64,000 nt of DNA from Glutamicibacter arilaitensis Re117 (GCF_000197735.1 NC_014550.1:496001-560000); one strand, 5' to 3'; shown: positions 27,586-37,107, numbered from the stretch's first letter. Notes: generated by a model from the sequence alone, not told the origin. Numbers and translations: made by a program.

Positions 27586-28104
27586 ATGCATTCTCGCAAG
27601 CTCATCTTGATGCGCCACGCCAAAGCCGACTACCCGCTAGGCGTCTCGGATCACGACCGGCCGCTGGCCGCACGCGGACACCGTGAAGCGCCTGCTGCCG
27701 GAGCTTGGCTTGTGGACAATGAGCTGATCCCTGATTACATCATCTGCTCTGACGCGCTGCGTGCGCGTTCCACCTGCGCCTGGGTGCTCTCCGAGCTCGG
27801 GGAAAAAGGGCCAACCCCCTACATCGACTCACGGATTTTCAGTGCCGGCACCGCCCAGCTGTGCTCCATCATCAACGAGGTTCCCGATACCGTCAGCAAC
27901 TTGTTGGTCATCGGGCATCAGCCCATTCTCCAGGAATTGGCCCTGCGCCTGGCATCGCGAGACTCGGATGAAGAGGCTGTCTACGAACTGGCGATGAACT
28001 ACCCGACCCTCGGTACCACGGTGCTGGAAACCAGCCATCCCTATTCCCATTTGGATGCCCGTGATGCGCGCGTTACACATTTCATCGCACCCCGGCCTGC
28101 ATGA
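27586..28104 (+). CDS. SixA-like histidine phosphatase
   Basis: 172 residues. It has the RHG motif of the histidine phosphatase superfamily (LILMRHAKADYP, catalytic His) and the second catalytic His in LLVIGHQPILQELAL. SixA dephosphorylates phosphohistidine in phosphorelay or PTS proteins; substrate here is unknown. GGGAG sits 10 bases before ATG 27586; an ATG at 27577 is in frame but too close to it. Confidence 0.88.
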   Translation: MHSRKLILMRHAKADYPLGVSDHDRPLAARGHREAPAAGAWLVDNELIPDYIICSDALRARSTCAWVLSELGEKGPTPYIDSRIFSAGTAQLCSIINEVPDTVSNLLVIGHQPILQELALRLASRDSDEEAVYELAMNYPTLGTTVLETSHPYSHLDARDARVTHFIAPRPA

Positions 28105-28330
28105 GAGAAGTCTCATCAAGTTTTTTTAAAGTACTAGTCAACACGTAAATAGACGATGATCTGCCGTTATGAGAAGCAGATGATAGCTCTCTCATCGAAT
28201 ACACCTCATAGACTCATGAGCCGTTCACTTTGAATTAACCATTGCTCGTTTCACTGGTAATTGTTGGCCCAACAGCCAACGCCGCCAAACCGCAATCGCG
28301 GGTCGGAAATAGTGAAAGAGGAACAGGCAA

Positions 28331-29458
28331 ATGGCTATCATCGCAGAATCGCTTCCAACGCAGTCCGCCGCAGCACGCAACGAGGTACAGCAGCAGATCG
28401 ATGCCCAGCGTGCCCGCACCATTCGTGCCGCCTACACCACTCGTTTTGCCGCTGCCGAGCTGCAGCGCAACCCGCAGGACTTCGAAATCGTCCGCCGCGC
28501 CAACATGGTGCCACGCTCCGGAGACGTGGTCATCGCCAATGTCGCCGAATTGGGCAAGCACACCCGACTGCAGTCCCCGGTCTCCCGCCGCCAGCTGATG
28601 TTCGTCGGACAGGAAATCATGGTCGCCTACGGCCACCGCTACGCACCGGACCAGTTCCTCGCCCACGTGCCAGACAATCTGGGTCCGTGCCAGCTGGTCG
28701 CCGGCGGCGGCGTGGCCAGCGAGGTCATCGAGCAGCACGCATCGATTGACAAGGCCACGCAGCTGGAACCAGTGGGCCTGCTGATGCGGCAGGGCAAGGT
28801 CGTGAACCTGCTGGACTTCGCGCCGCTGAGCATCGAGAACGAATCGCCGCGGGCCGCGCAGATCGACGCGCCACGCCCGCCGGTCATCGCAGTGCTGGGC
28901 ACCTCGATGAACTCCGGCAAGTCCACCACTCTGGGCTGCCTGGTCAACGGCCTGGTCAACTCCGGCATGCAGGTTGCCGCCGGCAAGGCCACCGGAACCG
29001 GCGCAGGCAACGACCCGAACCTGTTCACCGATGCCGGCGCCTTCAGCGTCTGCGACTTCACCGACTTCGGCTTCCCGACCACTTACCGCCTGGACTACGA
29101 AACCGTGCGCGACCTGCTGGTCGCCATGATCCGCGAGCAGAGCGCCACCGGGGCCGGCACCGTAGTCATCGAAATCGCCGATGGCCTCTTCCAAGGAGAA
29201 ACCTCGCGCCTGCTGCGCGACCCGATCTTCACCGCGCAGGTGGATCGCGTGCTGTTCAGCGCCCAGGACGCTCTGGGTGCCCAGGCTGGCGAACGCATCC
29301 TGCTCGATGCGGGCCTGGACGTTGCCGCGGTTTCCGGGGTTCTCACGGCCTCCCCGCTGGCTGCGATGGAAGCGCAGGCGCAGCTGGCCACCCCGGTAAT
29401 CGGCACCTTCGACCTGTGCCAGGCCGAGGTTGCCGCCGCCCTTCTGCCAACCCGCTAG
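28331..29458 (+). CDS. P-loop NTPase, DUF1611-like, of unknown function
   Basis: 375 residues. An N-terminal half of unknown fold (LMFVGQEIMVAYGHRYAPDQFLAHVP, LVAGGGVASEVIEQHA) precedes a P-loop domain from about 175: VIAVLGTSMNSGKSTTLG is a complete Walker A, followed by AAGKATGTGAGNDPNLFTDAGA and VVIEIADGLFQGETSRLL. The P-loop half resembles the C-terminal domain of DUF1611 proteins; I do not recognise the N-terminal half. The next gene starts 9 bases downstream and encodes an ABC-like protein without a usable ATP site, so the pair may work together. The upstream 226 bases (28105-28330) are AT-rich and probably hold the promoter. Confidence 0.7.
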   Translation: MAIIAESLPTQSAAARNEVQQQIDAQRARTIRAAYTTRFAAAELQRNPQDFEIVRRANMVPRSGDVVIANVAELGKHTRLQSPVSRRQLMFVGQEIMVAYGHRYAPDQFLAHVPDNLGPCQLVAGGGVASEVIEQHASIDKATQLEPVGLLMRQGKVVNLLDFAPLSIENESPRAAQIDAPRPPVIAVLGTSMNSGKSTTLGCLVNGLVNSGMQVAAGKATGTGAGNDPNLFTDAGAFSVCDFTDFGFPTTYRLDYETVRDLLVAMIREQSATGAGTVVIEIADGLFQGETSRLLRDPIFTAQVDRVLFSAQDALGAQAGERILLDAGLDVAAVSGVLTASPLAAMEAQAQLATPVIGTFDLCQAEVAAALLPTR

Positions 29459-29466
29459 GAGCCAAG

Positions 29467-31080
29467 ATGCTGGACCAGAAGATCGCCGTTGCGCCGCCGG
29501 CGCAGCCTGGGCGCCTGCCGGCACTGGTAGCGCCCGGGCGGCGGATGCTCCTGGCCGGACTGCTCAGCCTGGGCATTCTCGCTGGACTGCTCTCGATTGC
29601 CATTGGCTGGCTGATCGGGCAGCTCTCGGCCAGCATCAGCCTGGGAGCTCTTGGCGCGGTATTGGGCTTGGTGGCATGCTTCTTCCTGGCCAAATACGCT
29701 GAACGGGTGCTGGCCGAGAAGCTTGGCCAGCATTATGTGGCCCAGCTGCGCCGCGGACTGGTCACCCATGCCTTGCGCAGTGCGCGCGGTCCGTCCATGG
29801 GCATCACCATTGCCCGGTCCACCAACGACCTGTCCTCGATCCGCAATTGGATTGTGCAGGGCATGGTCCCGCTGGTAGCCGGTTTGCCGTTGCTGGCAGT
29901 CAGCGGCGCGGGCCTGTGGTTCCTGCATCCGCTATTGGCCCTCAGCTTGGCTGCGACCCTGGTGCTTGAAGGCATTTTGCTGGCGGCTTTGGCCGGCGGG
30001 ACTTTCCTGAGCGCCAGGACCTTGCGCCGGCACCGTGGGAACCTGGCATCGCGCATTGCCGATACCGTGGCCGCCCGTACCGCGATTGCGGCCGGCGGCG
30101 GCGTGGAGCGTGAAGTGCAAAGGGTGCAGGACGCTTCGCAGAAGGTGATCGATGCTTCGGTGCATCGCGCCCGGTTCGCCGCAGCCCTGCGTGGCGGGGC
30201 GCTGGCCATTCCGCTGTTGGGTACCGCGCTGGTTGTGGCGGCAGCCTCGATGGCGCAGCTTCCGGCAGCCGCCATGGCGACCGCCCTGACGCTGATGGGA
30301 ATTTGCGCTGGAACGCTGGGCGAGTGGGGCCGCGTGGTGGAGTATCGGCAGAATTACAAGGCGGGCCGGCGAATTATCGCTCCGCTGCTGGCCGAGCAGG
30401 ACCGCTGGCAGGCCCGCGAAGAGACCCCGGCAAGCACCCGCGATGCCAAGGAACTGATGCTTCAGCCTTCCTCGGTGCGCATCCAGGTGCCTGCAGGGAT
30501 GGCGGACCAGTTTTCCACGCTGCGGGCCCAGCCCGGCGAGCGAATTGCGCTGCGCGGAAGCCAGAGCCAATGCGCGGCGTTGCTTTCGGCCATCGCTACT
30601 GGCAGCCTGGTGCACGGTGCCGACCCGCAGGCCGGGGTGTGGATCGCCGAGGGGCGCAGCGAGGACCTGCCTGCTACAGGCCGCCGCAAGCTCGTGGGCT
30701 CCGCATTGGATTCCATGGTTCCCGAGCGCGGAAGCGTCGCCCGTGCGCTGCGGTATCGCCATCCGGGCGCTTCGCTGCGCAAGGCCGTGGCGCTGGCTGA
30801 AACCTGCGGCTTGAAGATGGCCGATTTACCTGGTGGAGAAGAAACCCGCCTGCGCCGCGGTGGCGAACCGCTGAATTCAGCACAGCAAGCGTCGTTGCTG
30901 GTGGCACGAGCGCTCTTGCGCGAACCGCCGTTGCTGGTGGTTGATTCGCTGCTGGCCCGCTTGCCAGATGACGCCTATGGAGACGTGGCCGAACTGCTCA
31001 ACGGCTATCCCGGGGTGCTGCTCTTCAGCGCCGGACTGCCTGGCATCAAGGAGACGGCCAGCTGGGAATCGCAGGCCTAG
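29467..31080 (+). CDS. ABC-exporter-like membrane protein with a degenerate ATPase domain
   Basis: 537 residues. Residues 1 to about 310 have the layout of an ABC exporter membrane domain with roughly five or six hydrophobic segments (VAPGRRMLLAGLLSLGILAG; PLLAVSGAGLWFLHPLLALS). Residues 330-537 align with a nucleotide-binding domain whose key parts are lost: Walker A is GSQSQCAAL with no GKS/T, the signature is LNSAQ instead of LSGGQ, and after Walker B (PLLVVDSLL) the catalytic Glu is Ser. It should not hydrolyse ATP alone. It follows the P-loop NTPase gene by 8 bases after a TAGGAGCC site. Role unknown; pairing with an active partner is inference. Confidence 0.72.
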   Translation: MLDQKIAVAPPAQPGRLPALVAPGRRMLLAGLLSLGILAGLLSIAIGWLIGQLSASISLGALGAVLGLVACFFLAKYAERVLAEKLGQHYVAQLRRGLVTHALRSARGPSMGITIARSTNDLSSIRNWIVQGMVPLVAGLPLLAVSGAGLWFLHPLLALSLAATLVLEGILLAALAGGTFLSARTLRRHRGNLASRIADTVAARTAIAAGGGVEREVQRVQDASQKVIDASVHRARFAAALRGGALAIPLLGTALVVAAASMAQLPAAAMATALTLMGICAGTLGEWGRVVEYRQNYKAGRRIIAPLLAEQDRWQAREETPASTRDAKELMLQPSSVRIQVPAGMADQFSTLRAQPGERIALRGSQSQCAALLSAIATGSLVHGADPQAGVWIAEGRSEDLPATGRRKLVGSALDSMVPERGSVARALRYRHPGASLRKAVALAETCGLKMADLPGGEETRLRRGGEPLNSAQQASLLVARALLREPPLLVVDSLLARLPDDAYGDVAELLNGYPGVLLFSAGLPGIKETASWESQA

Positions 31081-31688
31081 GATCCGGCTGCCGGCCGGGT
31101 AGGGCGAAGCCCATCCACGGTGAGCAGCACGGCACGCACCGTTTGCTCGCGATCCAGGCCGGTCCGTCCCGAGGCGCGCATTCGGGCGGTAAACAGGGCG
31201 GCACCGAAAATGCTGGTGGCTACCGATAGCTTCTGGTCCGGTTCGAGCACGACGAGGCGTTCGAGGACCTCGATGATCAGCCCGGTTACCTGCGTGTGCA
31301 GCGGGGTGTCGGCGAGCGCGTTGGTGGTGTCCGCGTTCAGCTGCTCCTGCATCCACAGATGGGCGAAGGATGGGTAGTTGGCCACGAAGTCCATGGAGAA
31401 TTCCAGCATCTGCCTCAGCGCAAGGTAAGGGTCTTCCCCGGAGGCTGCACGTGCCAGCTCGCCCATGAGCTTGTGCGCCCCGTAGCTGAGGATCTGGCTG
31501 ACCAGCTCGTTTTTGGAGCCGAAGTTGTAGTAGACCGTTCCCTTGGAAACGCCGGCCGCGGCCGCGATCTCGTCCACCGAGACGGACTCGGGGGAGCGCG
31601 ATCCGAGCAGCTTCATGGCCGCTTCGAAGAGCTTTTCCTTCGAATCCGTGGCCCGCACACGGCGGCGTTGGCCCGTTGGCGTTGTCAT
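31077..31688 (-). CDS. TetR-family transcriptional regulator
   Basis: 203 residues. The N-terminal HTH reads KEKLFEAAMKLLGSRSPESVSVDEIAAAAGVSKGTVYYNFGSKNELVSQIL, typical TetR, followed by a variable ligand-binding domain. Its ATG overlaps the YhgE/Pip stop by 4 bases, so it is the last gene of that operon; its stop overlaps the end of the convergent ABC-like gene. The perfect 30-bp palindrome upstream of the operon (34811-34840) is its likely operator, so it probably represses itself and the operon. Confidence 0.92.
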   Translation of the reverse strand: MTTPTGQRRRVRATDSKEKLFEAAMKLLGSRSPESVSVDEIAAAAGVSKGTVYYNFGSKNELVSQILSYGAHKLMGELARAASGEDPYLALRQMLEFSMDFVANYPSFAHLWMQEQLNADTTNALADTPLHTQVTGLIIEVLERLVVLEPDQKLSVATSIFGAALFTARMRASGRTGLDREQTVRAVLLTVDGLRPTRPAAGS

Positions 31689-34015
31689 TCTTTCAGCTCC
31701 GGTTGCAGTGTTTTCAAGCTCCAGGTCTTGTTCTTGCGGACCGCAAGCATACTTAAGGCTAGTCCAATGGCGGTGTAGAGCAGCAACGAACCGGCAACCG
31801 ATGGCAGCACTCCAAGATCCGCGCCGTACATCAGGTGGCGCATGCCGATCACCACATTGCTCATTGGCAGGATCCGGTGCAGCAGGTGCAGCGAATCAGG
31901 CAAGGTTTCCCAGGGGAAGGTACCGCCGGAGGTGACCAGCTGCAGGACCATCAGCACTAGCACCACGAACTTTCCAGCGGTGCCCAGCAGCGCGAAACAG
32001 CCCTGGATCAGCGCACTGAAGCACAGTGCAGAACAAGCCAGCAACGCCCAGATCAGCCACGGGTGGGCGGCATGCAGTCCCAGCCCGAATCGCACCACCG
32101 CGTAGAGCAAGCTGGTTTGCAGCACTGCGATGGCGGCGAACGGCAACCAGCCGCCGATGGAAATTTTCCAGTTGCTGCCGTTGGAAGCCAGAGCGCGCTT
32201 GGTCATCGGGCGCATGACCTGGGTCAGGATCAGCACGCCGATAAAGGTCGCCAAGGTCATGAAGAAGGGAGCAAGGCCCCCGCCATAGGCCTGGGCTTCG
32301 GCTTGCTTGCTATTCGAGACAGCTACCGGATTGCCCATGACATCGGCCAGCCGCTCACTGGTGGACTTGTCGGGATTCGGAACCTTCCCGGTGCCGTCCT
32401 TCAGCCCGGTGGCTAATTCATCTGAACCTTCTTGCAGGTCATGGGTTCCGTCCGAGAGCTCGCCAACACCATCGGAGAGCTGCACCAGTCCGTCGTGCAG
32501 GGATCCGGTGCCGGCCAGCAGCGTGCCGGCGCCGTGATCCAGTTGACTTGCGCCGTCAGCCGCGTCGGTGGCGCCGTTCAATGCGGCCTGCTGGCCCTTG
32601 GCCAGGGTCTTTGCCCCGGTGTTGGCTTCGGCGGCGCCGGAGGCGAGCTTCGCCGAGCCTTGGGCTGCCGAGTCGATGCCCTTCACGAGTGCAGGCATGG
32701 CGTTATCCAACGCCTTGGTGCCATCAGCAAGGGTGCCCAAGCCGGTAGCCAATTGCTGGTTTCCCTCGGCTACCTGCGCTGATCCGTCGGCGAGGGTGTG
32801 CAGCTGCGTTTGCAGGGTAGATAACTCGGTATTGACCTGGGTAACTTTGTTGTCCAGGGCATTGCTGAGCGTGGAATTCTCCACGCTTTGGCTGACCGTG
32901 CTCTGGATGGAATCGGCCTGCTCCTGGGTGAGCGCGCCACTGCTAACAAGTTGGTCCAGGCGCTGCTGCGTATCTGCCTTGACGCTATCCAGCTGCGTTT
33001 TCGTGTTGGCCTGCAGCTGGTCGATTACCGCAATGGCGTCATCTGCCGTGCTGGCCAATTGCTGATTGCCGTCTGCGACCTGCTGTGAACCGGCAGCAAG
33101 CTGATCGGCGGCCTTTTTGGCGCTGGCGGCGCCCTTGTCCAGTTTCGAGACGGAGCCGGGAAGGGCTTGGGTCTTCGTCTTCAAGGTGTGCAGACCATCG
33201 CTCAGCTCTTTGCTGCCGTCGGCCAGCTGCGCGGTGCCTGTGGCCAATTCGGCGCTGCCGTCGCGCAGCTGGGTTTGGCCGTCGACCAGTTTGCCCAACC
33301 CTCCGGATAGTTCGGCGGTGCCATCCTTCAGGGTTTTGGTGCCCGAGTTCAGCTCGGTGCTGCCATCCACCAGCTTGGTGGTGCCATCGGTCAAGGTGAC
33401 CACGCCATCGCCGAGGCGAAGGGTGCCATCGTAGAGCTGCCCGGCGCCGTCTGCGGCTTCACCCATCGAATCGTGGATGTCCACGAATCCCGCGATCATC
33501 GCCGAAGCCGTCTCGGTTCCCACTTCCTCGGCGACGGAGGTGCGCACCGTGGTAGCCAGCGTTTTGGCGAAGTTGGAAACCATGAAGTTATTGGCATCGT
33601 TGGTCAGCAGCTCGATATTGGCCTGTTCGGCATCTTCGAAATCGCCCGGCGAGACCAAGGCTGCGGAAAAGTCCTCGGGCAGGATCAGCGCAAATGCGTA
33701 CTGGCCGGTGGCCACGGCCTGCTCGGCTTCCGTCTTGGAATCCAGGTGCGCCCAGCTGAAGGTGCCGTCATCTTCCAATTCCTCGACGACGTCGTCGCCG
33801 ACTCGGGTTCTCTCGCCGTCTTGCTCGGCGCCTTCATCCAGATTGACCACGGCGGCCGTGACCTTGTCGAGGTTCCCCTGGGGATCCCAATTGGCGTAGA
33901 GGTAGAGCGCCCCATAGAGCAGCGGGACGCAGGTGACCGCGATCAGCGCCAGCTTGGGCAAGGTGCCGCGGCTCATCCGCTTGAGCTCGGAGAGGGCAAG
34001 TCGCAAAGTTGTCAT
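31685..34015 (-). CDS. YhgE/Pip domain-containing membrane protein
   Basis: 776 residues. One N-terminal membrane span (KLALIAVTCVPLLYGALYLYANWDPQG, the YhgE/Pip motif), an extracytoplasmic region of about 500 residues made largely of short degenerate repeats (LADGTKxLxDG-like units, about 200-560) predicted to form long coiled helices, then about five spans at the C-terminus. The family includes the phage infection protein Pip and the ESX-type secretion component EsaA. It follows a degenerate ABC-like gene by 3 bases and precedes tetR. Transport or envelope function is inferred; substrate unknown. Confidence 0.88.
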   Translation of the reverse strand: MTTLRLALSELKRMSRGTLPKLALIAVTCVPLLYGALYLYANWDPQGNLDKVTAAVVNLDEGAEQDGERTRVGDDVVEELEDDGTFSWAHLDSKTEAEQAVATGQYAFALILPEDFSAALVSPGDFEDAEQANIELLTNDANNFMVSNFAKTLATTVRTSVAEEVGTETASAMIAGFVDIHDSMGEAADGAGQLYDGTLRLGDGVVTLTDGTTKLVDGSTELNSGTKTLKDGTAELSGGLGKLVDGQTQLRDGSAELATGTAQLADGSKELSDGLHTLKTKTQALPGSVSKLDKGAASAKKAADQLAAGSQQVADGNQQLASTADDAIAVIDQLQANTKTQLDSVKADTQQRLDQLVSSGALTQEQADSIQSTVSQSVENSTLSNALDNKVTQVNTELSTLQTQLHTLADGSAQVAEGNQQLATGLGTLADGTKALDNAMPALVKGIDSAAQGSAKLASGAAEANTGAKTLAKGQQAALNGATDAADGASQLDHGAGTLLAGTGSLHDGLVQLSDGVGELSDGTHDLQEGSDELATGLKDGTGKVPNPDKSTSERLADVMGNPVAVSNSKQAEAQAYGGGLAPFFMTLATFIGVLILTQVMRPMTKRALASNGSNWKISIGGWLPFAAIAVLQTSLLYAVVRFGLGLHAAHPWLIWALLACSALCFSALIQGCFALLGTAGKFVVLVLMVLQLVTSGGTFPWETLPDSLHLLHRILPMSNVVIGMRHLMYGADLGVLPSVAGSLLLYTAIGLALSMLAVRKNKTWSLKTLQPELKE

Positions 34016-34018
34016 GGG

Positions 34019-34801
34019 CTATTCCTTTGCTTCGCACTGAACAGCGTCAGCAAGTTCGTCGGCTGGGAGGAAGATGTCGTGGTTTTCCGGGCTGTCTTCG
34101 TTCACGGCCAGGGGGTCCAGGCCCAGGTCCAGTTCTTCCTGGATGAACCCGGTGGATGGATCGGACAGCTGGAGCGCTGCGGGTTCCGGAGCATCGGCTT
34201 GCCCAGTTTGCTGGTCCCAGTGCCGAGGCGGCCGGCTGACGATTGCCAGTACTGCGAATTCCCGATGCGAGGAAGCGAAATTCTCCAGCGTCTCAAGCCA
34301 ATGCTCGTCTTCCAGGTCGTGCCGGTCCGGTGAATCGACGATGAGCAATTCAAGACAGGGATTCTCGGCAGCCAGCAGAAGCTGGAGTTCGAAGAGGCGG
34401 CCTGGATCGATGGCATCGATCCAGCAATTGGCGATGTCGCCGAATCCATGTTGCGCCATCCATTTCCTCGCGCCGGGTTTGCGCCAGCTCGGCCCCGGAA
34501 TCAATCCCAGGTCTTCTGCGACAAGATCGCGAACCTTCAAGTGGGATTCGGGTTCATTGATCCCCGGAGAATCGACCAGGGCGCTGTGCCTGCGCAGGGA
34601 TCGCATCTTCGGATCTGCGTTCCAAGCCACCACTCCGGAGCTGGGTTCCATGCGTCCGCTCAGAACGAGGGCCAGCGCGGTACGGGAAATCTGCGGCTCG
34701 GCTACGAGCAGTTGCAGTTCACCTCGTTGCAGTTGAACGGAGGTGGGCGCCACGAGCTGGTCGTGGCGCCCCTTGACGGTAATGGAATCTGCGGTAAGCA
34801 C
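34019..34801 (-). CDS. Degenerate ABC-ATPase-like protein paired with YhgE/Pip
   Basis: 260 residues laid out like an ABC ATPase: LQRGELQLLVAEPQ at the Walker A position, then LALVLSGRMEPSSGVVAWN as in true ATPases. But the P-loop is AEPQISRTA (no GKT), the LSGGQ signature is not recognisable, and the Walker B region LELLIVDSPDR has Ser for the catalytic Glu. A Pro/Glu-rich tail follows. It is the first gene of the operon, directly downstream of the 30-bp palindrome. It may be a structural partner of YhgE/Pip; this is inference. Confidence 0.7.
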   Translation of the reverse strand: MLTADSITVKGRHDQLVAPTSVQLQRGELQLLVAEPQISRTALALVLSGRMEPSSGVVAWNADPKMRSLRRHSALVDSPGINEPESHLKVRDLVAEDLGLIPGPSWRKPGARKWMAQHGFGDIANCWIDAIDPGRLFELQLLLAAENPCLELLIVDSPDRHDLEDEHWLETLENFASSHREFAVLAIVSRPPRHWDQQTGQADAPEPAALQLSDPSTGFIQEELDLGLDPLAVNEDSPENHDIFLPADELADAVQCEAKE

Positions 34802-34810
34802 AGTTAAAGA

Positions 34811-34840
34811 CTAATTGAACTGACCGGTCAGTTCAATTAG
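34811..34840. promoter_or_regulatory. Perfect 30-bp palindrome, probable TetR operator
   Basis: 30 bases that read the same on both strands, centred on TGACCGGTCA with arms CTAATTGAAC and GTTCAATTAG. It begins 10 bases before the start of the ABC-like gene, upstream of the operon that ends in tetR, and shares the region with the divergent exonuclease gene. TetR regulators bind such palindromes, so autoregulation is the simplest reading. Confidence 0.8.
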
Positions 34841-35022
34841 TGAAAAGATTCTTTTAATCACTACTAGACGTAAAGCGTTTGATGCCTTTGGATGGCTGTT
34901 GGGCAAGTCACGAAAAAGCGGGGCAGAGTTCAGGAGCAGTTAATGGAACTTTGCTTACCTTGGAAGCAGGCCCATGCATGCGGCAGGGTCGCCGCGGATT
35001 GAATATCTACATAGGGAATAAC

Positions 35023-36939
35023 ATGATCAATAGACGTCCCACGCGCATCGCTGCGGCGGTGCTGGGAACCGCGCTTGCGGTTTCGAGCTTCTCGGTGGCA
35101 CACGCCGACACTGCCGAAATCACGCCCATCGAGCAGATCCAGGGAACCGGGGGCAGTTCGCCCATGGCTGGCCAGGATGCAACGGTGCGCGGCGCTGTCA
35201 CCGGAGCCTATGCCGAGGGTGGATTCCGGGGCTTCTATGTGCAGAGCGCTGGCAGCGGCGTAGATCCCTCGGGCCAGGCGAGCTCGGCGATCTTCGTTTA
35301 TGCGCCGGACGAGGTCTCCTCGGTGAACGTCGGCGACCACGTCCAGGTTTCTGGCGAAGTCTCTGAATACTATGGCTTGACCCAGCTCAAGGCCGGCAGC
35401 GTAGCTGTGCTCGATGAACCCGCGGAAAGCGTCAAGCCGTTGGCGATTCCGCTGCCGAGCAGCGATGCCGAGCGCGAGCGCTTTGAATCCATGCTGATCG
35501 AACCGCAGGGCGAGTTCACCGTCTCGGATAACTACTCGCTGAACCAGTACGGCGAGCTGAGCCTGGCCATGGGCACCAGCGAAATCCTGCCCGGCGAACG
35601 GCTGCTGCGCCAGCCAACCGATGTCTTCCGGCCGGGCAGTGCCGAGGCAGAGGCCCTTGCCGCAGAAAACGAACAGCGCTCGATCGTGGTCGATGACGGT
35701 GCCACGCTGAACTTCGCCACCAGCAAGAACAAGCAGATCGCCCTGCCGTACATCGATGCGCAGCAGCGCGTTACGGTAGGCGCTGACGCAACCTTCATCG
35801 CCCCGGTCATCTTGGATTACCGCTACGATACGTGGCGTTTGCAGCCGCAGGGCCAGGTGGTTGGCGCCGACGATGGCGATATCGCAGTGAACTTCGAGCA
35901 GCTTGAAAGCGATGCTCCGCAAGAGGTGGGCGGCAACGTCAGCGTTGGCAGCTTCAACGTGCTGAACTACTTCACCACCACCGGCGACATGCTCGATGGG
36001 TGCTCGTACTACACCGACCGCGAGGGCAACCCGATCAACGTCCGCGGTGGTTGCGATGCGCGCGGCGCGGCGACCGCTGAAAGCTTTGAACGACAGCAGT
36101 CCAAGATCGTTTCTGCACTAGGCGAGTTCACCGCAGATGTCGTGGTCCTGGAGGAAATCGAAAATTCCGCACGCTTCGGCCAGAATCGCGACGCTGCCCT
36201 GGCTAACTTGGTCAACGAACTGAATGAGGAAGCTGGTGACGAGGTTTGGAGCTACGTTCCAACCCCATCGGTTGTACCCGCTGATGAGGACGTGATCCGC
36301 ACCGCGATCATCTATCGCGATAAGGCGGTGAAGCCAATCGACGAATCGGTCATCCTCGACGACCCGGCCTTCTCGAACGCTCGCGATCCACTGGCCCAGG
36401 CCTTCCAGCGTGTTGGCGGAAACCAGAATACCCGCTTCCTGGTCGTGGCCAACCACTTCAAATCCAAGGGCTCGAATCCTGATGACGGATCGGGCAACGC
36501 CGACAAGGGCGATGGCCAGGGGGCCTGGAATGTAGCCCGCGTTGCCCAGGCCGAAGCCCTGGTCGGCTTCGCGGATGAGCTGAAGAAGCTGCGCAACACC
36601 GACCAGGTGCTGCTGGCGGGCGACTTCAACTCCTACGCAGCTGAGGATCCAATGCAGGTTCTGATTGAGGCCGGCTATGTGGACCTCGGTGCGGCAGCTG
36701 ATTCCCAGAGCTACCTCTACGACGGATTTGTCGGCTCGCTGGACCACATCTTCGCTTCAGAGAAGCTGGCGGGCAAGGTGACTGGAGAAGATATCTGGAA
36801 TATCAACGCCATCGAATCCGTGGGCTACGAATACAGCCGCTACAACAACAACATCACCAACCTGTTTACGGCTGACCAGTACCGCTCGTCGGATCATGAT
36901 CCGGTGCTCGTCGGGCTGCAGCTGGATAAGAAAAACTGA
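35023..36939 (+). CDS. Secreted endonuclease/exonuclease/phosphatase-family nuclease (ExeM/NucH-like)
   Basis: 638 residues. Signal peptide with AVLGTALAVSSFSVAHA, an OB-fold-like region (TVRGAVTGAYAEGGFRGFYVQSAG, about residues 45-110), then from about 310 an EEP catalytic domain: NVSVGSFNVLNYFTTTG, VVLEEIEN (catalytic Glu), VVANHFKSKG, VLLAGDFNSYA and the terminal SDHDPVLVGL. It should degrade extracellular DNA for nutrients. There is no C-terminal LPXTG or transmembrane anchor, so it is released. The ATG at 35023 follows AGGGAA; in-frame starts upstream lack a signal peptide at the terminus. Confidence 0.9.
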   Translation: MINRRPTRIAAAVLGTALAVSSFSVAHADTAEITPIEQIQGTGGSSPMAGQDATVRGAVTGAYAEGGFRGFYVQSAGSGVDPSGQASSAIFVYAPDEVSSVNVGDHVQVSGEVSEYYGLTQLKAGSVAVLDEPAESVKPLAIPLPSSDAERERFESMLIEPQGEFTVSDNYSLNQYGELSLAMGTSEILPGERLLRQPTDVFRPGSAEAEALAAENEQRSIVVDDGATLNFATSKNKQIALPYIDAQQRVTVGADATFIAPVILDYRYDTWRLQPQGQVVGADDGDIAVNFEQLESDAPQEVGGNVSVGSFNVLNYFTTTGDMLDGCSYYTDREGNPINVRGGCDARGAATAESFERQQSKIVSALGEFTADVVVLEEIENSARFGQNRDAALANLVNELNEEAGDEVWSYVPTPSVVPADEDVIRTAIIYRDKAVKPIDESVILDDPAFSNARDPLAQAFQRVGGNQNTRFLVVANHFKSKGSNPDDGSGNADKGDGQGAWNVARVAQAEALVGFADELKKLRNTDQVLLAGDFNSYAAEDPMQVLIEAGYVDLGAAADSQSYLYDGFVGSLDHIFASEKLAGKVTGEDIWNINAIESVGYEYSRYNNNITNLFTADQYRSSDHDPVLVGLQLDKKN

Positions 36940-37107
36940 CTTATCCCACTCACTGGGTGGCTGGGAATTCTTCTTTTCTGAAGAGCGCCTGGCCACCTTC
37001 TTTTAACTCATTCCAAGAAATCTGAATGGGTTCTGGCTGCCGTTGGCGATTTCTTTGGGGGAAAGGCTTGACAGAAAAGTTCCATCGTGGAGAATTGTTG
37101 GAGAAGA

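Noticed and set aside
28235..29524. 429-codon minus-strand frame opposite the P-loop NTPase gene
   Set aside because: Shadow; the plus frame has the Walker A motif and a ribosome site.
32400..33450. Repetitive DNA resembling short tandem repeats or a CRISPR-like array
   Set aside because: The repeats are the coding sequence of coiled-coil-like units in YhgE/Pip; unit length and spacing vary and no spacers exist.
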